This document shows, one piece after another, positions 1 through 5,215 of a stretch of DNA of 5,215 nt. This stretch comes from an uncultured Eubacteriales bacterium (GTDB taxonomy: Bacteria; Bacillota_A; Clostridia; Christensenellales; Aristaeellaceae). The DNA is taken from NCBI GenBank assembly GCA_900321945.1, contig ONXY01000073.1, positions 1 to 5,215 on the forward strand. Reading direction: 5' to 3'. The notes under the pieces were generated by a model. It saw only the letters and a program-made list of their open reading frames with translations. It was not told where the DNA came from and searched no databases. The translations under genes and the position numbers were made by a program. The stretch's first letter is position 1; each line of letters starts with the position of its first letter.

Positions 1-1
1 G

Positions 2-103
2 TGCACGCTGGCCGGCGCGTACAATTATCCGTTCAAAAAGGTGAGAATTTTCAACTGCAATCTGGAAGAAGCCAGAGGCGGAACGGGAAGTATGCTGGAT
101 TAG
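2..103 (+). CDS. C-terminal end of an unidentified upstream protein (5' partial)
   Basis: Reading frame 2 is open from the window edge to a TAG at 101-103 and encodes 33 residues ending in GGTGSMLD. It stops 26 nt before the start of the next gene, which is normal operon spacing here. The stretch PFKKVRIFNCNLEEA alternates hydrophobic residues with polar ones and resembles a rung of a right-handed parallel beta-helix (as in pectate lyases or GH28 enzymes), which would fit a neighbouring YhcH-type sugar protein. That resemblance is only inference from one short segment. The fragment is too short to name a family; it could equally be the tail of another enzyme. Confidence 0.5.
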   Translation, partial: CTLAGAYNYPFKKVRIFNCNLEEARGGTGSMLD

Positions 104-129
104 CGGCGGAACCGAAGAGAAGGAAAAAG

Positions 130-588
130 ATGATTTTAGATTTTATTTCTCGTCTGTCACTCTATGAGGATCAGATTCCCGGCGCCGGACGGATCGCGGA
201 GGCTTTCCGGGCGCAGAGGCCCGAAGACGCGCCGTATGAGGTGCGGAAAAAAAGTTACGCGCCCAAAGCCCCCGGACAGCGCCGGTTTGAGGTGCATTTT
301 CACACGATCGACCTGATGATGGCCGGAAGCGGAGCGGAGGAGATCCGGCTGCTTCCCTGGAAAAGTCTCGCGCCGGCCGAGTATCTGCCCGGCGGGGCGG
401 ACGGCCGCAAGCTGGACGGAGAACCCCGGGGCAGCTCTGTGACGCTGGAAAAGGGAACATTCTGCGCCATCTTCCCGGGAGAAGCCCATATGGTGGGCGG
501 CCCCGCCGAAAACGCCCCGGAAGGAATAGACAAGTGGGTTGTGAAGGTTCCCGCTCCGGAAGCCTTCCGTGTTGAGGAAGATTCATGA
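130..588 (+). CDS. YhcH/YjgK/YiaL family cupin (DUF386)
   Basis: A 152-residue protein, the usual length for the YhcH/YjgK/YiaL (DUF386) beta-sandwich family. Family signatures are visible: FEVHFHTIDLMMAG at residues 53-66, matching the conserved E-x-H ... D segment, and FCAIFPGEAHMVGG at 111-124, with KWVVKVP at 135-141 as the closing strand. E54, H56 and H120 are the likely metal ligands. Characterised relatives are linked to sialic-acid and other sugar catabolism (YhcH) or are associated with beta-galactosidase (EbgC); the reaction is often unproven and sugar anomerisation or isomerisation is the usual suggestion. I chose ATG 130 over the longer GTG 1 frame because GAGAAGGA (117-124) precedes it, because the homologous N-terminus MILDFI starts there, and because the upstream gene occupies 2-103. 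Its stop overlaps the next start as ATGA, implying coupled translation with a CHR transporter. The substrate cannot be told from sequence. Confidence 0.85.
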   Translation: MILDFISRLSLYEDQIPGAGRIAEAFRAQRPEDAPYEVRKKSYAPKAPGQRRFEVHFHTIDLMMAGSGAEEIRLLPWKSLAPAEYLPGGADGRKLDGEPRGSSVTLEKGTFCAIFPGEAHMVGGPAENAPEGIDKWVVKVPAPEAFRVEEDS

Positions 589-1148
589 AGGAAAAGAAGG
601 CCAGCAGAACGCTGGAGATATTCCTGACATTTCTGAAATTCGGCTGCTTCACCTTCGGCGGCGGATGGAGCATTGTCGCGCAGATCCAGAAGGAATATGT
701 GGAAAAGCGCAAATGGATCACGGATGAGGAGCTGCTGGATTTTACCTCCGTGGGCCGCTCCGTGCCCGGACTGATGATCGGCAACGCCAGCGTGCTGTTC
801 GGATATCAGGCGGCGGGGTTTCCGGGAGCGCTCGCCGCGCTGCTCGGCATCGTGATTCCGCCTGTGATTATCATGCTCGGCGTGGTTTTTCTGTACGATC
901 TGACGAAGGACAATCCCTATGTGGCGAGGGCGATGACGGGCGTGCGCGCGGCGGTCGTGCCGATTATCTTCAGCGCGCTTCTGAAACTGTTCAAATCCGG
1001 CATGAAGGACGCGCCGTGCTACGTCGTGGCGCTCGGAGCGCTGGCGCTCTGCCTGTTCACAAAGCTGAACAACGTGCTGATCGTTCTGCTGGGAGCGGCC
1101 GCCGGACTCATTCTTCAGGAGGTGAGGCAGCGCCGTGATCTGTCTTGA
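585..1148 (+). CDS. CHR-family (chromate transporter type) half-protein, first of a pair
   Basis: A 187-residue integral membrane protein with a single CHR domain. The N-terminal helix carries the family signature FTFGGGW (residues 22-28), followed by the cytoplasmic amphipathic region and KRKWITDEELLDF, then VGRSVPGLMIGN (56-67) where most CHR domains read PGP. Several hydrophobic segments follow (about 76-110, 123-140 and 152-180). Half-length CHR proteins are normally encoded as adjacent pairs whose members insert in opposite orientation and work together; Bacillus YwrA/YwrB is the classic example. Proven members export chromate, but many have no known substrate, so 'chromate transporter' is a family label. 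The start overlaps the cupin stop (ATGA at 585-588) with GAGGAAG at 574-580 as ribosome binding site. Fourteen nucleotides at the end overlap the next CHR gene. Confidence 0.88.
   Translation: MKEKKASRTLEIFLTFLKFGCFTFGGGWSIVAQIQKEYVEKRKWITDEELLDFTSVGRSVPGLMIGNASVLFGYQAAGFPGALAALLGIVIPPVIIMLGVVFLYDLTKDNPYVARAMTGVRAAVVPIIFSALLKLFKSGMKDAPCYVVALGALALCLFTKLNNVLIVLLGAAAGLILQEVRQRRDLS
1117..1125 (+). promoter_or_regulatory. Ribosome binding site deciding the GTG start of the second CHR gene
   Basis: AGGAGGTGA is a near-perfect anti-16S match lying inside the 3' end of the first CHR gene, 9 nt before GTG 1135. It fixes the start of the second CHR gene at this GTG, which places the first residues (ICLELFVSF) at the beginning of transmembrane helix 1 as in other CHR proteins. 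Confidence 0.8.
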
Positions 1149-1674
1149 GCTGTTTGTCTCTTTCCTGATGATCGGATTTACCAGCTTCGGCGGTATGTCC
1201 ATGATTCCCCTGATCAACGATCAGATGCTTTCCCACGGCTGGATGACCGCCCATGAGGTGGCGGACATCGTCGCCATCGCGGAGATGACTCCCGGCCCCC
1301 TGGGACTGAACTGCGCCACCTTCGCCGGAGCCCGGACGGCCGGGATCCCGGGGGCGCTTTCCGCCACGCTGGGCGTCGTCTTTCCCTCCCTGACCGTGAC
1401 GCTGATTGCGGCGGTGTTTCTGAAAAAGTTCAGGGAAAGCAGCTTGATGGAGAACGCGCTCTACGGAATCCGTCCCGTGTGCATCGGCATGATTCTCGCG
1501 GTGATGATTCAGCAGAGCATGAACAATTATGCCGGAACGCTGTTCGGGTTTGTTTCCTGGCCCGCGCTGCTGATCGGCGCGGTATCGCTGCTGATGCTGC
1601 TCCGTTTTAAATGGAGCGTTCCGAAGACCATCCTGCTGGCTGCCTGTCTGGGTCTGCTGCTGGGCGGGTTCTGA
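1135..1674 (+). CDS. CHR-family (chromate transporter type) half-protein, second of a pair
   Basis: A 179-residue membrane protein with one CHR domain. FTSFGG lies at residues 15-20 in the first helix, and the canonical TPGP motif (P53-G54-P55) is followed by LGLNCATFAGARTAGIPGAL, matching the usual helix-2/3 region. Hydrophobic stretches continue to the C-terminus, which ends abruptly in LLLGGF. It begins with GTG, preceded by an excellent ribosome binding site, and overlaps the first CHR gene by 14 nt, so the two are almost certainly co-translated and probably form a heterodimer. Unlike its partner it keeps the PGP motif. The physiological substrate is unknown: chromate export is established for some full-length members, but the position just upstream of citDEF leaves room for another oxyanion or organic acid. 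The family call is firm; the substrate is not. Confidence 0.88.
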   Translation: MICLELFVSFLMIGFTSFGGMSMIPLINDQMLSHGWMTAHEVADIVAIAEMTPGPLGLNCATFAGARTAGIPGALSATLGVVFPSLTVTLIAAVFLKKFRESSLMENALYGIRPVCIGMILAVMIQQSMNNYAGTLFGFVSWPALLIGAVSLLMLLRFKWSVPKTILLAACLGLLLGGF

Positions 1675-1735
1675 GGAAAAACAGTTCTGACGGGTTTCCC
1701 AATTCAAGGAAGACATAGAGAAAGGAGCCAGGCAA
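1675..1735 (+). other. Intergenic gap between the CHR pair and citD
   Basis: This 61-nt stretch separates the coupled cupin/CHR genes from citD. It contains the citD ribosome binding site but no inverted repeat followed by a T-run, and no convincing sigma70-type promoter. Read-through from the CHR genes into citDEF is therefore plausible. An atypical promoter cannot be excluded from sequence alone. Confidence 0.5.
1721..1727 (+). promoter_or_regulatory. citD ribosome binding site
   Basis: AAAGGAG lies 8 nt before ATG 1736 and fixes the start of citD so that the prosthetic-group serine falls at residue 14, as in characterised CitD proteins. Confidence 0.75.
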
Positions 1736-2035
1736 ATGGAGATCAGAAAGCCCGCGGTGGCGGGCACGGTGGAATCCAGCGACTGCATGGTCACGGTGGA
1801 ACCGGGCGAAGGAAAGGTGGAGCTGAATCTGGAAAGCGCGGTGATCCGGCAGTACGGCAGGCAGATCCGCAAGGTCATTCATGAGACGCTTGACCGGCTG
1901 GAAGTGACCGACGCGAAGGTGACTGTGGTGGACAAAGGCGCGCTGGACTGCACGATCAAGGCGCGGGTGGAATGCGCAGTGTACCGCAGCAACGACGTGA
2001 AAGACGGTCTGCCGTGGGGAGGTGCCATCAAATGA
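1736..2035 (+). CDS. citD: Citrate lyase acyl carrier protein (gamma subunit) CitD
   Basis: A 99-residue protein, the standard CitD length. The N-terminal motif KPAVAGTVESSD (residues 5-16) is diagnostic; Ser14 is the residue that carries 2'-(5''-triphosphoribosyl)-3'-dephospho-CoA in characterised CitD. The acyl group rides on this cofactor thiol, exchanging acetyl for citryl with CitF and being cleaved by CitE. The central region (about 31-75) is highly charged and amphipathic, as in the family, and the C-terminal LPWGGAIK is a typical ending. It is the first gene of the citDEF block and overlaps citE by ATGA. The cofactor-making and loading genes citG, citX and citC are not visible in this window, so activation must depend on genes elsewhere. 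A citramalate lyase carrier protein would look very similar, so the substrate of the complex is inferred. Confidence 0.95.
   Translation: MEIRKPAVAGTVESSDCMVTVEPGEGKVELNLESAVIRQYGRQIRKVIHETLDRLEVTDAKVTVVDKGALDCTIKARVECAVYRSNDVKDGLPWGGAIK
2016..2024 (+). promoter_or_regulatory. citE ribosome binding site inside citD
   Basis: GGGGAGGTG lies within the last codons of citD, 7 nt before ATG 2032. It supports ATG 2032 as the citE start over an in-frame ATG at 1972, which lies deep within citD, has no comparable site, and would add 20 residues foreign to the CitE family. Confidence 0.75.
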
Positions 2036-2931
2036 ATCCCAACATGAAACGGCTTCGCAGAAGCATGATGTTCCTTAACTGCCAGAAGCCCAGCCTGATC
2101 AAGGATCCGTATATCTACGCGCCCGACTCCATCATGCTGGATCTGGAGGACGCGGTGGCGGAACGGGAAAAGGACGCTGCCCGCTATTCCCTGTATCACG
2201 CGCTGCAGGAAATCGACTACCGCGGCGTGGAGCGCGTGGTACGCATCAACGGCCTGGATACCGACCTGTGGATTGAGGATATCCGCTGCTCCGTGGCCGG
2301 CGGCTGCGACAGCATCCGTATTCCCAAGACGGAAACGGCGGAGGACGTGCAGAAGGTCGAGGCGGCCGTGGCCGCCGCCGAAAAAGAGTTCGGCGTCGAG
2401 GAAGGCCGCACGCTGATTATGGCCGCTCTGGAATCGGCACGCGGCGTGATGAACGCCTTCGAGATCTGCAAGGCCAGTCCCCGGCTGTTCGGCATCGCCC
2501 TGTCCGGCGGCGACTACACAAAGGACCTGCAGACCTCCATCTCCGGAACAGGCGTGGAGCTGATGGGAGCGCGGCAGCATATGATCATCGCCGCGCGCGC
2601 GGCGGGCGTGCAGTGCTTCGATACCGTGTATACCAACCTGAACGACATGGAAGGCTTCCGAAGGGACGTGGAAACCATCCACACCATGGGTTTCGACGGG
2701 AAATCCATTATCAACCCGAGGCAGATTCCCATCGTTCACGAGATCTATACACCGAAGCCCAAGGATATCATTTTCGCCGAAAAGGTCGTACGGGAAATCG
2801 ACACCAAGAAAGCCCAGGGCATCGGCGTGTTCACGGTGGACGGAAAAATGATCGATATCGCTTTCTACGACGGGGCCAAGCGGACGCTGGCGCTGGCGAA
2901 GGCGAGCGGCGTATACAAGGGGGAGCTGTAA
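2032..2931 (+). CDS. citE: Citrate (pro-3S)-lyase beta subunit CitE
   Basis: A 299-residue protein of the HpcH/HpaI aldolase (CitE) TIM-barrel family and of normal length. It cleaves citryl-S-CitD to oxaloacetate and acetyl-S-CitD. Visible motifs in order: RSMMFL near the start, LDLEDAV (36-42), VRINGLDT (70-77, with R71 a likely carboxylate-binding arginine), RIPKTE (96-101), the strand IMAALESARGV (129-139, with E134 a probable Mg2+ ligand), LSGGDYTKDL (157-166, with D161 the second probable Mg2+ ligand), and FDGKSIINPRQI towards the C-terminus. The start overlaps the citD stop (ATGA 2032-2035), and citF begins 1 nt after its TAA. Position between citD and citF makes a true lyase subunit much more likely than a stand-alone CitE-like malyl-CoA or citramalyl-CoA lyase. 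No frameshift or missing motif is apparent. Confidence 0.95.
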   Translation: MNPNMKRLRRSMMFLNCQKPSLIKDPYIYAPDSIMLDLEDAVAEREKDAARYSLYHALQEIDYRGVERVVRINGLDTDLWIEDIRCSVAGGCDSIRIPKTETAEDVQKVEAAVAAAEKEFGVEEGRTLIMAALESARGVMNAFEICKASPRLFGIALSGGDYTKDLQTSISGTGVELMGARQHMIIAARAAGVQCFDTVYTNLNDMEGFRRDVETIHTMGFDGKSIINPRQIPIVHEIYTPKPKDIIFAEKVVREIDTKKAQGIGVFTVDGKMIDIAFYDGAKRTLALAKASGVYKGEL

Positions 2932-2932
2932 G

Positions 2933-4483
2933 ATGAGAAACGCAGTCGGTCGGGAAATCCCCGATGAGATCCTCAAGGCGACAGGCAAGGAGCCCTTCCA
3001 GGGCAACCATTACAAGGACGGCGTTCCTTTCCGCAGGCAGGGGCCGATCATCCGTCCGGTCATGGACAATCAGCACAGCAAGCTGGTAAAGGACATTCAT
3101 GAAGCACTGGTGAAATGCCACGCCCACAACGGCATGACCATTTCCTTCCATCATCATTTCCGTGAGGGCGATCTGATCGTAAACATGGTCATGGAAGAAA
3201 TCCATAAGATGGGCCTGCGGAATATCACGCTGGCCGCCACTTCGCTGGGCAAGGCACATGATCCGCTGGTACCCATGATCGAGGACGGGACCATTACGCG
3301 GATCGAGGCATCCGGCGTGCGCGGGAAAATCGGCCAGGCCATTTCCGACGGCAAACTGAAGGGACTGGCCATCATGCGCTCCCACGGCGGACGCGTGCGT
3401 TCTCTGGTTACGGGCGAGACGAAAGTGGACATCGCCTTTATCGGCGCGCCTACCTCCGACGACTACGGCAACCTGCGCGGCATCGGAGGCAAAACGAACT
3501 GCGGCGTGTTGAGCTATTCCCACGTGGACGGCGACTGCGCCGAATACGTGGTGGCCATTACGGACTGTCTGGTTCCGTTCCCGAACTTCCCGGCGCACAT
3601 TTCCATGACCAAGGTGGATTACGTCTGCGTCGTGGACGCCATCGGTATCCCCGAGAAGATCGCTACAGGCGCCGCGAAGCCCACCACCGATCAGCGCAAG
3701 CTGATGATGGCCGAATACTGCACACAGGTCGTGGTGAACACTCCGTATTTCAAGGACGGGTTCTCCTACCAGACCGGCGTGGGCGGCGCATCCATCGCGT
3801 CCACCATCTCCCTGACCAAGATCATGGAGGAACGGGGCATCAAGATGGGATTCGGCGTGGGCGGCCTGACAAAGCCCATGTGCGATCTGCTTGACCGGGG
3901 CATGGTCCGCGTGCTGATGGATACGCAGGCTTTCGACCTGGACACCGTGTCCAACGTGATCAACCCGGCGCATCACCGCATCACCGCAGGCGCGTATGCG
4001 AACCCCTTCAATAAGGGCGCTTTCGTGAACAGGCTGGATTACGTGATTCTCGCCTCGCTGGAGGTGGACGTTCACTTCAACTGCAACGTGGTGGTGGGGT
4101 CCGACGGCGTGATCACCGGCGCGCAGGGCGGCCACCCCGACACGGCTCAGGGCGCGAAATGCACGATTGTGATCTGTCCGCTGCTTCAGGGCCGCATCCC
4201 TGCAATCTGCTCCGAGGTAACCACCGTTACCACGCCGGGCGAATCCGTGGACATCGTCGTCACGGATTACGGCGTCGCAGTGAACCCGAACAGGCACGAT
4301 CTGCTGGAAGCTCTGCAGAAGGCGGACTGCGTTCCGCTGAAAACGATCGAGGAGCTGCGGGACACCGCCTACGCCATTGCCGGCGAACCGGATCCCGTGG
4401 AATTCGGAGACCGCATCGTGGGTATTATCGAGGCCCGCGACGGCACGATCATGGACGTGGTCCGTCAGGTAAAGCACGACTGA
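2933..4483 (+). CDS. citF: Citrate lyase alpha subunit (citrate:acetyl-ACP transferase) CitF
   Basis: A 516-residue protein, full length for CitF, of the CoA-transferase-like fold. It swaps the acetyl group on CitD for citrate, releasing acetate and forming citryl-S-CitD. The N-terminus NAVGREIPDEIL (3-14) is the family's characteristic beginning. Further family-like blocks are the histidine-rich SFHHHFREGD (71-80), GAPTSDDYGN (171-180), a glycine-rich GVGGASIAST segment, GFGVGGLTKP, and EVDVHFNCNVVVGSDG (377-392) with GAQGGHPDTAQGAK after it. E377 is a candidate for the acyl-carrying glutamate of CoA transferases, though I infer this from position only. Translation starts 1 nt after the citE stop with GGGGGAG (2919-2925) as ribosome binding site. 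It is the last gene of the + strand unit: no citX or citG follows, and a strong hairpin lies 38 nt beyond the stop. A citramalate lyase alpha subunit is the main alternative. Confidence 0.95.
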   Translation: MRNAVGREIPDEILKATGKEPFQGNHYKDGVPFRRQGPIIRPVMDNQHSKLVKDIHEALVKCHAHNGMTISFHHHFREGDLIVNMVMEEIHKMGLRNITLAATSLGKAHDPLVPMIEDGTITRIEASGVRGKIGQAISDGKLKGLAIMRSHGGRVRSLVTGETKVDIAFIGAPTSDDYGNLRGIGGKTNCGVLSYSHVDGDCAEYVVAITDCLVPFPNFPAHISMTKVDYVCVVDAIGIPEKIATGAAKPTTDQRKLMMAEYCTQVVVNTPYFKDGFSYQTGVGGASIASTISLTKIMEERGIKMGFGVGGLTKPMCDLLDRGMVRVLMDTQAFDLDTVSNVINPAHHRITAGAYANPFNKGAFVNRLDYVILASLEVDVHFNCNVVVGSDGVITGAQGGHPDTAQGAKCTIVICPLLQGRIPAICSEVTTVTTPGESVDIVVTDYGVAVNPNRHDLLEALQKADCVPLKTIEELRDTAYAIAGEPDPVEFGDRIVGIIEARDGTIMDVVRQVKHD

Positions 4484-4520
4484 CGGTATCGGCCGGCTGA
4501 AAATGCCGGAAGGCAGAAAA

Positions 4521-4553
4521 GGGGCCCGGATTCCGCCGCGGAATCCGGGCCCC
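4521..4553 (-). terminator. Perfect GC-rich hairpin between convergent genes, probable terminator
   Basis: GGGGCCCGGATTCC (4521-4534) and GGAATCCGGGCCCC (4540-4553) are exact reverse complements; G4535-C4539 can extend the stem to 15 bp around a 3-nt loop. Read on the minus strand it lies 31 nt past the ATP-grasp stop and is followed by TTTTCTG (complement of 4520 downwards), the layout of an intrinsic terminator for that gene. Read on the plus strand it lies 38 nt after citF but is followed by GGTCTGT, a weak T-tract, so it would act less efficiently there, or mainly as a 3'-end stabiliser for the cit transcript. Confidence 0.8.
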
Positions 4554-4584
4554 GGTCTGTAAAAGGACTCAGGCCGCGCGGGTT

Positions 4585-5214
4585 TCAGGAGCCCTGTACG
4601 AACCCGATGAAGGCCTGCACTTCCTCAAAGGTTTCAAGACGCGCGGTATACATGTAGCGGCCCATCTGGGGCCAGTTCATCGGAGGCATTTCCTCCTGCA
4701 TTTTCATTTTGTCCCCGTAGCGGAGCATGATCTCCTCATGGGAACGGGCGTAGGTATGACCGTCCTTGCGGCTCGCGTACACGCAGTAAGCGTGTTCTCC
4801 GGATTCCGGCGTTCTGCGGGCGTCGAAGGCGACCATGTCCGCGTAAATCTGATACACGTCCGTGGAATGGGCGAAATCCATCATGTCCGGAGTATAGCCT
4901 CCCGCGGGGCGCATATTGACCTCCAGCGCGACGAAGTCCCCGACGTTTCCCAGACCCCTGCGCGCTTTCGTCAGGCGGAAGAATTCCAGGTGCACGAACC
5001 GGCGGTCCACCCCGAACGCCCTGACGGTTTTCCGGCCAAGCGTCCGCAGCCCCTCCGGAACATCCGGACAGGTGTAATACATCAGATCAAGATCCCTGTT
5101 CACGATATCCATGACCGGCGGCCAGACGGTCATGCTTTCAAACAGCGGCTCGCACCGGGAATCCAGGATCGCGTCGTAGGAGCAGATCTCTCCCTTGATG
5201 AATTCTTCCATCAC
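4585..5214 (-). CDS. ATP-grasp domain ligase, C-terminal part (5' end outside window)
   Basis: The frame is open from the right window edge to a TGA at 4587-4585 and shows about 209 residues. Numbering from 5214, MEEFIKGEICSYDAI (2-16) matches the ATP-grasp strand that holds the adenine/ATP site, HLEFF (75-79, E77) and LEVNMRPAGGYTPDM (97-111, with E98 and N100) match the Mg2+-binding E...E-x-N signature and its following arginine. The family joins a carboxylate to an amine or thiol through an acyl-phosphate; the pre-ATP-grasp domain and the P-loop-like part, which would help define the substrate, are missing. The GTG/ATG codons at the edge are therefore internal, not the start. The C-terminal 60 residues are methionine- and charge-rich (KMKMQEEMPPMNW). 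It is convergent with citF and need not be related to it. A biotin-carboxylase-like carboxylate-amine ligase is the best general name. Confidence 0.8.
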   Translation of the reverse strand: MMEEFIKGEICSYDAILDSRCEPLFESMTVWPPVMDIVNRDLDLMYYTCPDVPEGLRTLGRKTVRAFGVDRRFVHLEFFRLTKARRGLGNVGDFVALEVNMRPAGGYTPDMMDFAHSTDVYQIYADMVAFDARRTPESGEHAYCVYASRKDGHTYARSHEEIMLRYGDKMKMQEEMPPMNWPQMGRYMYTARLETFEEVQAFIGFVQGS

Positions 5215-5215
5215 A

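Noticed and set aside
1..129. A GTG-start extension of the cupin gene to position 1
   Set aside because: The extra 43 residues do not resemble the family, they overlap the tail of the upstream gene in another frame, and ATG 130 has its own ribosome binding site.
1685..1718. Possible promoter (TTCTGA ... GACATA) upstream of citD
   Set aside because: The boxes match consensus poorly and are about 21 nt apart, so there is no real support for a sigma70 promoter.
1879..3006. A 375-codon open frame on the minus strand opposite citD/citE
   Set aside because: It mirrors the citE coding frame, has no recognisable domain and would need to overlap three well-supported genes.
2831..4477. A 548-codon open frame on the minus strand opposite citF
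   Set aside because: The frame is a by-product of GC-rich codon use in citF. The product is rich in His, Asp, Val and Arg with no family motif, has no ribosome binding site, and lies entirely opposite strongly conserved citE/citF sequence.
4504..4515. Small hairpin TGCC-GGAA-GGCA with a GNRA-type loop just after citF
   Set aside because: A 4-bp stem is expected by chance in GC-rich DNA and it is not followed by a T-run; it is not called as a terminator.
1..5215. CRISPR arrays, tRNAs, insertion sequences, direct repeats or riboswitches
   Set aside because: No spaced repeats, cloverleaf-like segment, transposase or terminal inverted repeats were seen, and no intergenic gap is longer than about 100 nt, so there is no room for a sizeable leader RNA.

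Overview
The window is a GC-rich bacterial segment (roughly 58-60% GC by eye) with tightly packed genes, strong AGGAGG-type ribosome binding sites and short or negative gene spacing. The protein set (citrate lyase CitDEF, a pair of half-size CHR transporters, a YhcH-type cupin, an ATP-grasp enzyme) and the sequence flavour suggest an anaerobic Firmicute, most likely a high-GC clostridium from a gut or rumen community. This taxonomic reading is inference; there is no rRNA or marker gene to settle it.

Layout: (1) 2-103 (+) is the last 33 codons of an unidentified upstream gene. (2) 130-588 (+) is a YhcH/YjgK/YiaL (DUF386) cupin. (3) 585-1148 and 1135-1674 (+) are two single-domain CHR (chromate-transporter family) membrane proteins. 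Both junctions overlap (ATGA between the cupin and the first CHR gene, 14 nt between the two CHR genes), so genes 2-4 look like one translationally coupled unit. (4) After 61 nt come citD (1736-2035), citE (2032-2931) and citF (2933-4483), the complete catalytic complex of citrate lyase (or of its close relative citramalate lyase). (5) 4521-4553 is a very stable perfect inverted repeat. (6) 4585-5214 (-) is the C-terminal half of a convergently transcribed ATP-grasp ligase whose N-terminus lies outside the window.

How the genes may work together: CitF transfers the citryl group onto the CitD acyl carrier protein and CitE cleaves it to oxaloacetate, regenerating acetyl-CitD. The genes that make and load the CitD prosthetic group (citX, citG, citC) and a recognised citrate carrier or oxaloacetate decarboxylase are not in the window, and the operon ends right after citF. 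The membrane proteins next to citDEF are instead the two CHR half-transporters, which raises a testable but unproven idea that this pair moves an organic anion linked to the lyase. Most of the content is recognisable families; the association of cupin, CHR pair and lyase is the least ordinary aspect, and I see no clear evidence of a wholly new system.
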